Notes: generated by a model not told the origin, from the sequence alone. 64,000 nt of DNA from Ciborinia camelliae (GCA_025890175.1 JANPYM010000003.1:2786795-2850794), one strand, 5' to 3'. Positions 1 through 11,465 are shown, counted from the stretch's first letter. A program made the numbers and translations.

Positions 1-333
1 AAGGAGGCCTGCATCGTTGCCTTTTCTCAGATTGTGGAGAATTGCTATAATGGCTGGGATGGTGGCCAGTGGGCGGCCCATGGAATTTTGCTGAACATTA
101 ACTTTTGCAAATGGTCATCTGACACCAAGAGAGTTGAATCTGAAGCTAAGAGAGTTGGATATGAAGGGCTGAAAGTTCAATCTGAGGCTAAGAGAGTTCG
201 ATATGAAGGACTGGGAGCTCCATCTGATGCTAAGAGGGTTAGATATGAGGGATTGGGAGCTCCATCTGACGCAAAGAGGGTTGCGTATGAAGGGCTGAGA
301 GTTGGATCTGAAGACAAGAGATTTGATTTGTAA
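1..333 (+). CDS. 3' end of a protein with four Kex2-type (Lys-Arg) bounded 14-residue repeats
   Basis: Frame 1 is open from the first base to the TAA at 331-333, so this is the C-terminal 110 residues of a gene that starts outside the window. The first part holds two Cys and Trp/Gly-rich sequence (ENCYNGWDGGQW, then NFCKW). From 154 there are four exactly 42-bp units (154-195, 196-237, 238-279, 280-321) encoding V-x-YEGL-x3-(S)(E/D)-x-KR; units 2 and 3 begin and end VRYEGLGAPSDAKR. Every unit, and two sites before them (DTKR, EAKR), ends in Lys-Arg, the cleavage site of Kex2-like proteases in the secretory pathway; the tail is FDL. Such spacing is known from fungal pheromone and ribosomal-peptide precursors and from Kex2-processed repeat proteins. 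The upstream signal peptide cannot be seen. The family is not recognised and the peptide fate is inferred. Confidence 0.8.
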   Translation, partial: KEACIVAFSQIVENCYNGWDGGQWAAHGILLNINFCKWSSDTKRVESEAKRVGYEGLKVQSEAKRVRYEGLGAPSDAKRVRYEGLGAPSDAKRVAYEGLRVGSEDKRFDL

Positions 334-2659
334 GGGGGATAGGACTATTGGTGTTTCTAGAGAGATCTTTCCTTTGATTGATTGTATCTAGATAGAAAAC
401 TGCCTAGCTCTCTTTTTAGGCCGCTTTCTTTGCGCTGATTAGCTTTATAGCCAAGTCACTTTTGCATTCTAGTATTGATAATGAATTGAATCCATTCGAA
501 TGATCTCAGTTCAAGTTCCTACTTCCACAAGGACTTATGTCACATCTTCCTTCCCTTGTTATTTATGTACATTGATGAATTTATAGTTCTTGGTGAAAGT
601 TACAATACAGAACCAGTCGCGCTTTTGAACTTTTGTTTCGATGAACTGCTCACTGGCATGTTTTTGAAAGGAGGGGATGAAGTATGGTAAGAAGGGAAAC
701 TAGGTGTCCGGTATATTTTAGTCAGTAACATGAATAGTCGCTCACCTTCTCCATTTTTCCACTTTGTAAAAAGTTAGTATATGCACTTGGTGATATTTAT
801 TTAATGTGTTTTCAAAGATTCGGTCCCCTCTTGTGGAGCAATTGAGTACGTATTGTCCTACTCAAATATCTCTGTTGCTGGAAATCAAAATGGCTTTCAA
901 TTTGATTGTTACCACAATCTTACTTGCTATTCTTTGCTTTCACTAATAAGGATGAAAATGGGCTGAAATTTCTAAGAGGATAGATGATGATAGGGGATAC
1001 AAATTTGTTCCGTGGGCGCCCAGGTAAAGTGACTCTGGCGTCTTATGTTATTATATTGTAACAGTAGCAAGGCCAAAAAACGAAACCATTCGGAATCTTA
1101 AAACAGTTTTGGATTCCTGCCGCTTAGTTACACGTCCTCACGGGCTCTGTTAGTATTTTATGGAAGACACTCCGAAAAACTATTTATGCGAGGTGACGCG
1201 ACAACGACCTCCGAGGAGATAGATGAGTGGAAGTAAAATCAAGGAAAGAATAGAACCAGAAAGTAATCTTTTGGTACAAAGATGTCTCGAATTACAGTAG
1301 GCCTTCTATGGGAAACTCCATTGTACAAAATTGTTAGGGTGACATACAAAAAAAGGGAACGCATCTCACTTGAGGGCACAGTTGTCCGAATAATATCATA
1401 ATGAATCGGAGATTCGATGCGGTATCATAATATCGGATTATTTGGATCTTATGAGGTTCCTGGTACGTGCTGAAATATAGTTCACCAATGCAATACCACT
1501 ACGTAATACTACCTGACGGTAACCTCAATATGTGAAACAAAACATCGTTTTCAATGAAGACAGGATGTTCATCGACATAAAGCACCACTTTTCTGCACGA
1601 TATTGACGGAAATTTCCTAAATGCCCAGAGGTGGAATGCTACAGATACCCTGAATGCGGTATATTGCATGAACATCAAGTTATTATTCAATAGTGTATAT
1701 GACATTCCGTACGTCTACGTCAACGTCATACAGAGTAGTTCAATATCAAATTTAAATGAACTTCTGGGGTAGGAATGTGGGGTAAAAGGCGGTGACCCCA
1801 AAGCTAGTCGGAAATTTTTCACTGGTGTAACTTTTAGATCTCTCCGACAGCCACCCGAATGGATACGGGGCGGGGCGTCTCGGAGGTGTTACCGCCTTTT
1901 ATTTCTCGGGATTTAAGAAAATTAATGTAAGGAGAAAGGACGTTGTAATAGACGGTTAGATTCGTGAAGTCAGTTTCGTTTTCTAGGTCATAAATTCAGA
2001 GTCGAACGAAAGGTACCAGTAGTAGCATGCAAATCTTTTAACAAATTAATAAAACGATGAATTAGAGGTTGTATTTCAGAGCATGTTTAGTGAATATGAT
2101 TTTTTATCTGAAAATTCTACTTTTAAGAACTGATAAGCTGTAAAGTATCAAATAATTATAATTTGATTTTGAGTGGTCTTGAGTTTGCAAGAATAGCAAC
2201 GTTCCCCTAATTTTACCGAGCACGGGGTATGATCATGTGACGTGTAACCCAAGAGATCGGACATGCACTACTCGGTAATCTCGGCTTGAAACTCGGTGAT
2301 ACTGCGATATGCTGTATGATGTGGCTGGAAGTGAAAATGAAAATGGCGTAGCTGGAGGATGTCTAAGACAATTCTGTACGATGCGGCAGCTGCCGGCACT
2401 GCAAGTGGCTTTCTACAGTTAGCTGAACCTTTTTTAAAGAGGTGATCTTAGACAAATTGATGAATATGTTCCGAAACTGTATACGTGGAGCTGCTGGAAT
2501 ATGAACAGAAACGCCATCGCCGATCCACATCCTAACCAATGGTCTGAAATATGATGGAGTCACCGCCCTGTCCAAAATGAGACTAACCCAATATCACCAG
2601 CAGGGAACAACGTCATGATTAATGCCATCCTGATTCTCCTCAAGTTTATCGTTACCGAG
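334..2659. other. Intergenic, no supported gene
   Basis: I see no coding region I can support in these 2.3 kb. A 68-codon frame at 1499-1705 on the minus strand has no supporting features. The stretch holds the 3' flank of the repeat-peptide gene, an imperfect inverted repeat near 1783-1901, and the upstream region of the small secreted protein gene. Confidence 0.6.
1783..1901. repeat. Imperfect inverted repeat (possible MITE or cruciform)
   Basis: The arm TAAAAGGCGGTGACCC at 1783-1798 pairs with GGTGTTACCGCCTTTTA ending at 1901, about 14 of 16 positions matching. A shorter internal pair GTCGGA / TCCGAC lies between. No target-site duplication is clear and no second copy was found in the window. 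Confidence 0.4.
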
Positions 2660-2672
2660 GAGTGACTTGGTG

Positions 2673-2680
2673 TATAAATA
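2673..2680 (+). promoter_or_regulatory. TATA box of the secreted protein gene
   Basis: TATAAATA lies 140 bp before the ATG at 2820. It is followed by a C/T/A-rich leader (ccatccacc, cttatccac) of the kind seen before strongly expressed fungal genes. Confidence 0.6.
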
Positions 2681-2819
2681 GTCCTTTCCTGGCCAACTAC
2701 ATTTGGAAACAAACAACACCCATCCACCTTCCACACCTTCAAGTCTCAACAGCTACTTATCCACTTAATCATCACTTTCCCAACTGTCAACTAAAAGCTC
2801 ACTTCCAAAAACATTCATC

Positions 2820-3083
2820 ATGAAATTCGTCTATTTCGGACTCCTTCTCGCTGCCACCACCGCCTACGCCTGCGGAAACAATGCCTACAGATGCAAAAAC
2901 CCCGACAAATCAGTGAATGAGATGTGGAAAGTCACACACAAGATTTGCAACAACCTCAAGGAGGACGATTGTTATTGCTCTCACTGGGCTGAGTACTACT
3001 GCGATCCCTTCGGCGACAACATTCAAAAGTTCAAGGAGCAGTGCGAGAATGAGGGACCGAACTGGTACTGGAACGAGTGCTAG
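2820..3083 (+). CDS. Small secreted cysteine-rich protein (effector candidate)
   Basis: A single exon encodes 87 residues. Residues 1-17 form a classic signal peptide (MKF, hydrophobic core, ending AYA) and the predicted mature chain starts at Cys18. Eight cysteines are present (18, 25, 43, 51, 53, 61, 75, 87), spaced C-x6-C-x17-C-x7-C-x-C-x7-C-x13-C-x11-C, so four disulfides are possible; the last residue is Cys. The mature protein is rich in Asn, Asp, Glu, Trp and Tyr. The start is the first ATG after a TATA box and pyrimidine-rich leader, in good context (tcATCATGA). Small size, signal peptide and even Cys number are typical of apoplastic effectors or antimicrobial proteins, but I recognise no named family. 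The retrotransposon that begins 1 kb downstream puts the gene in a repeat-rich neighbourhood where fungal effectors are often found. Confidence 0.85.
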   Translation: MKFVYFGLLLAATTAYACGNNAYRCKNPDKSVNEMWKVTHKICNNLKEDDCYCSHWAEYYCDPFGDNIQKFKEQCENEGPNWYWNEC

Positions 3084-3678
3084 GCAATGTATGACCATCT
3101 GTTCGAATTTCGTTTTCCAGGCTAACCTTCTTTAAGTCAGCTCTCACTGTAACGCCTTGGTTGGAGAACTACTGCAGAGCATACTTTACTCCCGCAAGTT
3201 CGATGCTTTGGGTGTTTAATGATGGGAAGAAGGAATGGGCATGAGAAATGAAGGGTTCTGCTAGTTTTGGATTACAGCCTCCATCAGAGGGTTTTCCTGG
3301 TGCCCCGTGATACTTCAGTCTAGCTAGTTTGCTGCCAATGCCACTCGTTTCACCATTGCACATGCCAGGAGGTTTATATGTCGTGTTTTTCAAAACGATA
3401 TAGGTGACTTGTTATTTTGTTAGCTCTCAGGCCATCTAATACTTTGGGCTAAGAATTATTTTCTAAAGGAGCTCGAGGTGCTCTCAATTCCACCCTTTCA
3501 GCTCTACGTCGTATATTTAGCATGTCCTTACTCTCTGACTTCCACTTATCTAAATCTCAATCAACTTAACTTACATGCCCTTGTCGCTTCCCATCAAATG
3601 GACAAGAAATGCTTTTGTCGTTGACCTACTATTGTAAAATGTATAGAAAACTGGCCTAAACTTTCAATTAAGCTAAGT
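3084..3678. other. Downstream flank, no gene seen
   Basis: This is the 3' flank of the secreted protein gene. No coding frame, RNA gene or repeat here could be supported. Confidence 0.5.
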
Positions 3679-3883
3679 TATGCCTGAAACGAAGTGGAAG
3701 GGTTTCGGTGCAGGAGCAAAAACGACCCCTCCACTTTTACTGCGATCGGATCACATGATCTGGCACATGACCGACACGTGGTGCGGCACACAAAAATTGC
3801 ATTTTAATTTTATTAGCTTTCCGTATCGCAATCGATCCAATCAATCCAATCGGTTCAATAAGTTCAATTAGTTCAATCGGATC
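3679..3883 (+). repeat. Dispersed repeat family A, copy 1
   Basis: The unit begins atgcctgaaacgaagtggaa and continues through ccacttttactgcgatcgga, a CACGTG-bearing stretch, and short tandem ccaatc/ggttcaat words. The same order recurs, inverted, at about 27283-27432, and shorter pieces occur at 26910-26960 (+) and about 27640-27700 (inverted). It encodes no plausible protein; short shadow frames such as MPETKWKGFG only reflect the DNA repeat. It is probably a non-autonomous transposon or an LTR fragment. Confidence 0.65.
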
Positions 3884-3912
3884 CATGATATCAACTCAAA
3901 GCGGAACACCGA

Positions 3913-4110
3913 GAAGTGACCGAGGAGAAGAAAGTGGAATTCTCAGCGCACGTCAAAGCCGAATATCAAGGTATATTTGGGGTACCTATCCGGCAGTGCC
4001 GATGTCAAGAAGTCAGAGGCATATAAGCAATACACATCTCAACAAAAAACCTACCTCAGAGTTCTTGGGGGAGATGCTGGAAAATCCGGCACCCTTTCCC
4101 ATTTATCACC
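3913..4110 (+). pseudogene. Left fragment of a gene split by the retrotransposon (perforin-like family possible)
   Basis: Coding-quality sequence runs up to the retrotransposon. One frame (from 3913) gives EVTEEKKVEF; after a +1 shift near 3970 a second frame (codon starts as at 4001) continues through SADVKKSEAY and a LRVLGGD motif to the insertion point at 4110. The same frame resumes exactly after the element at 11249. The shift near 3970 may be a frameshift or a lost intron. The charged beta-type sequence ending in xRVLGGD resembles the late part of fungal MACPF (membrane-attack/perforin) domains, but this is recalled, not searched. The 5' end is lost next to the dispersed repeat at 3883. 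The gene is broken and not functional here. Confidence 0.5.
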
Positions 4111-4386
4111 TGTCACGTGGGTGCATCACATGACCACGGGAAATACGGCACGAAGGTGCGGCATAGGAATACAATGGATACGAAGAATGGGATTGCTATG
4201 TAAAATATTATTTTAATTGGTATATTATAAATAGAAGTATTTTATTTATTAAACTATATAAATTTATATATAAACTTGGATATTTTTTTTTTTAAAAAGA
4301 TAAATTGAAAATTTAGAATTTTTAAAAACTTTAAAAAATTATTAATTAAATTGAATATTTTTTTAAATTATTATATTTTTGTTATA
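4111..4386 (+). repeat. 5' LTR
   Basis: Begins TGTCACGTGG. The first ~95 bp keep normal base composition, whereas the rest is reduced to A/T. Its partner at 10968-11243 shows the reverse pattern, so the two copies together show the original state of most of the LTR. Confidence 0.9.
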
Positions 4387-7300
4387 TTATAATTTTTTAT
4401 TTTTTTAAAAAATTTTTTAATATATTAATTATATATATTAAATTATAATATTATAATATTATACAATATAAATATATTATTATATATAATTGTAATTTAA
4501 AAAATATAGATTTTTATAAATTTTATTTATTATTATTTTATATTAAATTAATCTATTTTTTTATAATAATTAAAAATATTTATTAAAAAATTATTTATTA
4601 TAAAAGTTTTTATTTTTTAAAAAAAAATTAAACAATTTTAAATATTATTAAAGATAATTTTTTTTTAAATTAAATTATTTAATTGTTTATAATATTTTTT
4701 TTAATTTAAAAAAAGTATTATTTAATAATAATTATAATAATTTTAAGTTATTTAAATTTTCTAATTTCAGAAATTAAAAATTATTAAATAATATTAAATT
4801 TTAAAAATAAGATTTAATAACAATTTTTCTAAAAATATTAAAAAAAAAAAAAAAAAGAATAATAAAAATAATAATAATAATAAAAAACAATTTATTAAAA
4901 CAAATATTTTTATTTTTAAATTATCCCAAATAACAAGATTATATATTACAAGTTTAAGTTTTACAACTACAAATAATAAATAATAATTAATTCTTTTCAA
5001 TTTTTTATTTTTCAAAATTGTTATAAGTAATATATTAAATGTATTTATTATTAATATTATTATTAATAATTTTTTGAATTAAATAATTTATATATATAAA
5101 TATATATAAGATACTTTTATTGCAATTAATATATTTATAATTAATATAGAAATTGTATAATAAAACAATCTTGTTAAACTTAGAATATAATATAATATGA
5201 TTAAATATAATTATAAAATTATAATATTTATGTATTATGTTAATATAAAAATTATTAAAGATTAAATATATTAATTTTAATAATATATTAAAAACTTTAT
5301 TTATATCTTTTTTAAGAAGATATAGAATATTATTATATAATTTATGAAAAAAGATTAAGTCTATTAAATTATTATTTTTAAATTTTAAAAAATAATAAAT
5401 TATTATTATTAGGTTTTAATAAATTTAATTAAAAAATTCGAGAAACAAAAAAAATTTTAACAAAATATTATTAATTAAATTAAAAACAAAAAAATTTAAA
5501 TTAAAAATTTTTTTATATAAAAATATTTAAATTTTGTTTATATTAATAAAAAAATATAATGTTAAATTAATAATCTTAAAATTTATATTTAAAATATTTT
5601 GATTAAATTATAAAAATAATAATTAATAAATTGTTTAATAAATACCAAATTCATTTTTTGTTTTTTTAATAAAAAAACAATTATTTAATTATTTAAAAAA
5701 TTAAAAATAAATATTAAAATATTTCGAAATTTAAAATTTTTTGGTATTAAAATTAATAAATATAATTACTAAAATCCCTTTATTTATTTTAATTTTAAAT
5801 CCTATATTTATTAATTTTTGTTTAATAATATTCTTTTTTATAATTAAGTTTATTAAATTATTAAAATAATTTAAATATAATTTAATATTATTTAAATTAA
5901 ATTTATTATAAATAATAATAATAAATATAATAATGGTATAAAAAGGAAAATTTTATTACATTATACCAATTAATTAAAATTTGATTTTGATAATAATAAT
6001 AATAAAAATAATAATATACTTCAAGAATTATTTTAAAATCCATTTTAAAAAAATCTTTTCGATTTTTTTGGTAAAAATTTTTTTCGTTAATTTAAAAATA
6101 ATAAAAATTGTTTTTTTAAAGCTTTAAAACAATTTATTTAATTAAATCTAATTGCTCCAATTGTTAATTCCATCCATCTAAACAAATTATTTATTTATAA
6201 TAAAAAAAATTTGTTTAAATTTAAATTATAATAAATAAAAATTGAATTATATTTAAAAATTTATAAAAAAAGTTTTTTATATAATTATTATAAAATTAAT
6301 TAAATTAATTTTTTACTTATAAATAAAGCTTAATTTTAATATTAATAAAAAATTAATTAAATTAAATATATAGATTTTATAAATTAATAAAATAAATATA
6401 TTTTGATTTTTAAAAATTGTTTTAAAAATAATACAAAAGTTTATTATAATATTAACAAAATATAAAAACTTCAATATAAAAAAAATATTGCTTAATATTT
6501 AATAAAACTTTTAAATTTTAATAAAATCGTATAATAATTAAAAATTATATTCCAATATTATATTATTTATATCATTCTTTTTAATATTTTACAATTGATT
6601 TATTTTTGTTTAAAAAAAATATTTATTATAAATAAAGATTTTATTTTTGTAATTTAAAAAATAAAGCAGATTTATAAAAATATATTTATAAATTCAAAAT
6701 TATTATTATTAAAAAAAAATAGACTTATTTCAATAATAAAATATTCGAAGTTGGATTAATAAGATTAAAATTATACTGATATTCATTTTAATTGAAATTA
6801 AAACCAAAATTAATTTTTAAAAAAAAATAAATAAAACAAAACCATTATAAAAAACAAAAAATAATTTTTTTTAAAAAAATAATTTTAAAAAATTAATTAA
6901 TTTGATATTAATTAACAAAAAAAAAACAAAATATTTTATTAAAAATATAAATATAATAATTATTATATTTTAAAATATTTTGCAAAAAAAAATAATAATA
7001 AAAAAAACTTTTTATTAATATCGATAAAAATATTAATTACAAAAAAAAAAAAAATAAATAAAAAATTTATTCAAAAATCTTTTAAAAAATTTAAAATTAA
7101 TATTATTAATATCAATATTATATTTATAATTATACACCGATTTGTAAAACTCAAAAATTCCAATCAAGATTTTTAAATAAATCCTATATATTATTATATG
7201 AAATTAAACTTTTAAAAAATAAATTTTTTATATTTATATTCAAACAATAAACTATACAAAAAAAATCTAACTTGAAAAAAATTAAACTTAAATTCTATAT

Positions 7301-7689
7301 AGAATCTTGATTTATAATTCTAATAATTTTTTATAATTATTAAAACAAAAAAATTTTACAAATATTATTTGATTTGAAAAATATTATATTTATATTATTT
7401 TTAATTAAAATATTAAAATAAAATATTTTTTTAATAATTAAAAAAATATTACAAATTATAACAATTTTTGATTTAACAACAATTTTCGATAATGAAAAAC
7501 AATATATATATAAATTAAAATTACAACACAACAAATATTTTTTTAAAATAATATTTGAATTTTCGAAACTAAATAATAATTGTAATACTATCCTTTTATA
7601 ATAATAATTAGAAAAATATTTTTTTATCAATTTTTTTAATTAAATTAAATAAATACACTTCGATTTAAAATATTATCAAAAAAATTATA

Positions 7690-7905
7690 TATACTGTTGG
7701 AATCACCATGGGCGATAGAGAACAAATGTACTATAGTATGCAGTGTATTTGGCTCGAAGCTCTAAAAACTATGCTACAGATCAACTATATATGCCCGCTA
7801 GCGCATGCTAGCGCCGTAGCGCGGGGGTGCCGCAAGCGGCACGCCGCGGCCGTGCGCGGCGCATGCGCAAGCGTGCCGTAGGCACGTGATTTATCCAACA
7901 TATAC
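7690..7905 (+). mobile_element. Small GC-rich LTR-like element nested in the retrotransposon, with TATAC target duplication
   Basis: The element spans 7695-7900 (206 bp), starts TGTTGGAATCAC and ends GTGATTTATCCAACA: TG...CA termini with an imperfect terminal inverted repeat. TATAC flanks it at 7690-7694 and 7901-7905. A second copy is at 25691-25821. Terminal sequence and 5-bp duplication fit a solo LTR (Copia-type LTRs often start TGTTGGAAT) or a TRIM-like unit. This copy has about 75 extra GC-rich bp with hairpins, such as GTGCCG-CAAG-CGGCAC at 7827-7842. It carries no RIP damage although its surroundings do, so it inserted later or is too short to trigger RIP. Confidence 0.85.
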
Positions 7906-10900
7906 ATTACTAACATCAATTGTATTATTCTAAAATCAAATTTTATAAATTTTATATTTATAGAATTCCAAGACTTTTTTTCTATAATAAATAAGGAAAT
8001 TATAAATCGTTTTTCAAATTATCAATTTTAAAATTATATAATTAATTTATAAAAAAATATTATATTACTATAAAGCTTTTTTTATATTATAACTACCAAA
8101 AAAATAATAATATTCAAATTATAATTAAACGAAATAATAAAATCAAAACAAATTAGATTTTCAAATTTTAAATATAATATTGTTTTTATATTTATAAATA
8201 AATTAGATTTTGTAAATTTTTTGAGATTAATAATTGATTATCAAGTTTTTAATAAAATTATTATTTCAATTTATTATTTTATTTTTTTTATTAATAAATT
8301 ACAAATAAAATTAAAAATAATAAAATGATTTATTAAAATTAATTTAAAATCCGAATTTTTTTTAATATAAATCAAAAAAAAAAAACAAATAAAAAACAAT
8401 TTTCAAATATAAATACAATTTTTTTAAATATTATATTATATTTATAAAATTTATTAATACTCCAACTATTTTTTAAAAAATAATAAACAAAATCTTTAAA
8501 AATTTATTAAATTTTAATATTTTTATATATCTTAATAATCTTTTTATTTATATAAAAATTATTAAAAAATATAACAAAATAATTAAAAAAATATTATTTC
8601 GCTTTTTAGTTTATAATTTTATAATAATATTTAAAAAATATAAATAATAAATAAAATATATTAAATTTTTAAAATTTGAAATTAATTTTAATAATATTAA
8701 AATATTTTCTAATAAAATTAAATATTTTTTTAAATAAAAACTTTTTCAAATTTTAAAAAAATATTAATAATTTATTAAATTTATTAATTTTTATAAACAA
8801 TTTATTTTTAAATTTTTTATAATTATTAAATTTCTTATAAACTTTAACAATATAAATAAAAAAATATAAAAATAAATTAAAAATATAAATAAAATTTTTA
8901 AATATTTTAAATAAATCTTTATTTTAATTTTTGTTTTTGTATATTTTAATTTTAAAAAATTAATAATTATAAAATTAAACATTTTGAATTATACAATTAC
9001 AAAAATATTTTTTTAAAAAAATTTAAATAATATATTATATCCTATTATTTTTTATTTTTGAAAATTTTAATTAATTAAAATAAATTATAAAATTTATAAT
9101 AAAAAGTTTTTAGTTATTATTAATTGTTTTACTAAATAATATTAATATTTAAAAAAAATAAAATATTATATTAATATATATTTTGATTATTAAAATTTGT
9201 TATACTTTATTATTATAAAAATTTTTAATAAAAAACAAATTTAATAAACTAAATTGTTTTTAGTATATTAATTTATAATTTATTATAAATTTAATAAATT
9301 TAACAAAAAAACAAATATATTATTTTAATTGTTTTAATATAAATTTAAAAAAAGGGAAAATAAAGATTAGTTAATTATAATAATTTTAAATCCAAAATAT
9401 TTTATTAAATTATTAAAATTTACAATATTTATAATATTTACAAAAATTTATAATATATTTATATCAAAATAATTATTTAAATTTATAAAAAAAATTAAAA
9501 AAATTATATAAGATAATTTGAAATATTAAATCTAAATTAATTTTTTAAAAAAAAATATTGAATTATAAAATGGGCTTTTATATTACAAAAATTATTTATA
9601 AATTTTTAATAATTTTTATAAAAATATTTTCAAATTAAAATATAATATTTTAATTATTAAATATATAAAAACAAACAAAATTATAAAACTTATTATATAT
9701 AATTTTTAATAATCAAAATTAAAAAATTTTATTTAAAAATATATTTCAAATTGTTTTAAATATTAAAAAAATAAAATTTTAAAATATAATATATATAAAA
9801 AATTATAATTTATTAAATTATATTATAAATTATAATATATAATTATAATAAATTTTATTATAAATTTATTTTTGTTAAATAATTATAATTTAATATAAAT
9901 TATAATAAATTTTTTTATTAAAATAATATATTTTGTTTTATTAAAAATTAAAGATAAAAAAATAAAAGATTTTATTAAAATCTTTATTAAAATATATTAA
10001 TATTTATATAGTATTTTAATAAATATTATATTAAATTATAATTTGCAATTTACTTTAATTATTTAAAAAAATTTTTTTAAATTTATAAAAATCAAATTAA
10101 AAATAAATATTTTTTTTTATTTTTAAATTAATAAATAAATAAAATATTTTAATTAAATTTTTAAAATATATTTTTAAATTTTTATTAATTACAAAATATT
10201 AAATTAAAAAAATTTTTTAATTATAATCAAATTTGTTTATAACAATTTAATATTTTTTATAATAAAAATATCTTTTTTTTTATATAAACTATAGTTATAA
10301 TCTTTTTATATATAACCTCTCAATTATATAAATATATAATTTAAAAAACAAACTTTATATTTATTAAATAATACAAATATATAAAAACGTTAAATAATAA
10401 TTAAAAAAAAATAAATATTATATAAAAAAATAAATGGATAAAAAAAAACAATTTGTTTTAAAATACAAAAAAAAATAATTAATAATATTAAATATTAAAA
10501 ATATCAAAATTAAACGATTTATTAAAAAGTTAAATAAAAAAATATAAAAATTTTTCAAAATTCAAAAAATAATTTTTACCATTATTATTATATTTATATT
10601 ATTTAAAAAATAACGTATTTATAATTTTTTCTATATTTTATTTATTAAATCTTACCACATTAATAATTAAAAATTATTTAATTTTAATCAAATTTTGTAA
10701 AAAATAGTTTTAATAAAATTTAATTATATAATTAAAAAAATTATAAATTTTATTAATATTAAAGATAATATAAAATATTTAATTAAATAAAAAAAATAAT
10801 TTATCAAAAAATATTAAATATAAAAATTTTACAAATATTTTTATAATAATAATATTAAAAAATTGATATTAATATTTTATTAAACTCAATTTTTTAAATT

Positions 10901-10950
10901 TATAAATAAAAAAATTTAAAAAATCTTTATAATAATTTAAGGCGAATTTT

Positions 10951-10964
10951 AAAAAAAAGGAAAA
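10951..10964 (+). other. Polypurine tract of the retrotransposon
   Basis: aaaaaaaaggaaaa lies three bases before the 3' LTR, the expected plus-strand primer position. It is one of the few G-containing words left in the 3' half of the element interior. Confidence 0.6.
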
Positions 10965-10967
10965 TTA

Positions 10968-11243
10968 TATTATATAAATGTATTATATAATTATAGAAAA
11001 TATAATACAAAAATATAATACAAAAATATAATAAATACAAAAAATAAAATTACTATATAAAACATTATTTTAACCAACATATCATAAACAAAAGTATTTT
11101 ATTTATTAAATTATATAAATTTATATATAAATTTAAATATTTTTTTTTTCAAAAAAATAAATTGAAAATTCAAAATTTTTAAGAACCCTAAAAGATTATT
11201 AATTGAATTGAATACCCTTCTAAGCCATTATATCCTTATCATA
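10968..11243 (+). repeat. 3' LTR
   Basis: Aligns base for base with 4111-4386. Its inner part is A/T only, and its outer ~60-70 bp (from about 11180) keep C and G where the 5' copy has T and A. Confidence 0.9.
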
Positions 11244-11465
11244 TCACCAGATGATATGGATGTTTACAATAAAGCCTTTAAGGAATAGCAGGAAAGTCGC
11301 AAAGATGGTGCTACCGATGCTCTCCTTCACATATGCGTCATGAAAATCGGAAACTTTCCTAAAGACAATTATATCAAAGCTCAAATGGCAGTCGCGGGTC
11401 GCCTTTCGGATGCTTGGGGCTACTTCAAGGATTTCTATACCTTCCAGGGAGTGATGCGTTTTTTT
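11244..11465 (+). pseudogene. Right fragment of the gene split by the retrotransposon
   Basis: After the target duplication the sequence again looks coding, in the frame left at 4110. It gives DDMDVYNKAF, a single in-frame TAG at about 11287, then DALLHICVMKIG and GYFKDFYTF, before becoming non-coding near 11465. The TAG could be TGG or CAG changed by RIP. The two halves share one frame across the element, whatever TSD length is chosen, which is strong evidence that they were one exon. Family assignment is as uncertain as for the left fragment. No intact C-terminus is visible. Confidence 0.5.

Larger units (their letters stand above)
4111..11243 (+). mobile_element. Complete LTR retrotransposon, RIP-degraded, 7.13 kb
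   Basis: Two 276-bp direct repeats (4111-4386 and 10968-11243) align without a gap at an offset of 6857 bp, and the differences I checked are transitions. The element starts TG. It ends TA, consistent with CA changed by C-to-T, RIP's preferred CpA context. It is flanked by TCACC on both sides (4106-4110, 11244-11248; up to 7 bp, TATCACC, if the LTR is read as ending in CA at 11241). A polypurine tract (10951-10964) lies directly before the 3' LTR, giving + orientation. The interior is almost pure A/T and no gag-pol frame survives, so the superfamily cannot be assigned. A younger element is nested at 7695-7900. Confidence 0.9.

Noticed and set aside
4794..8982. Several 60-96 codon minus-strand frames in the AT-rich block
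   Set aside because: Ile/Leu/Phe/Lys/Asn-only frames expected by chance in A/T sequence of a RIP-degraded element.
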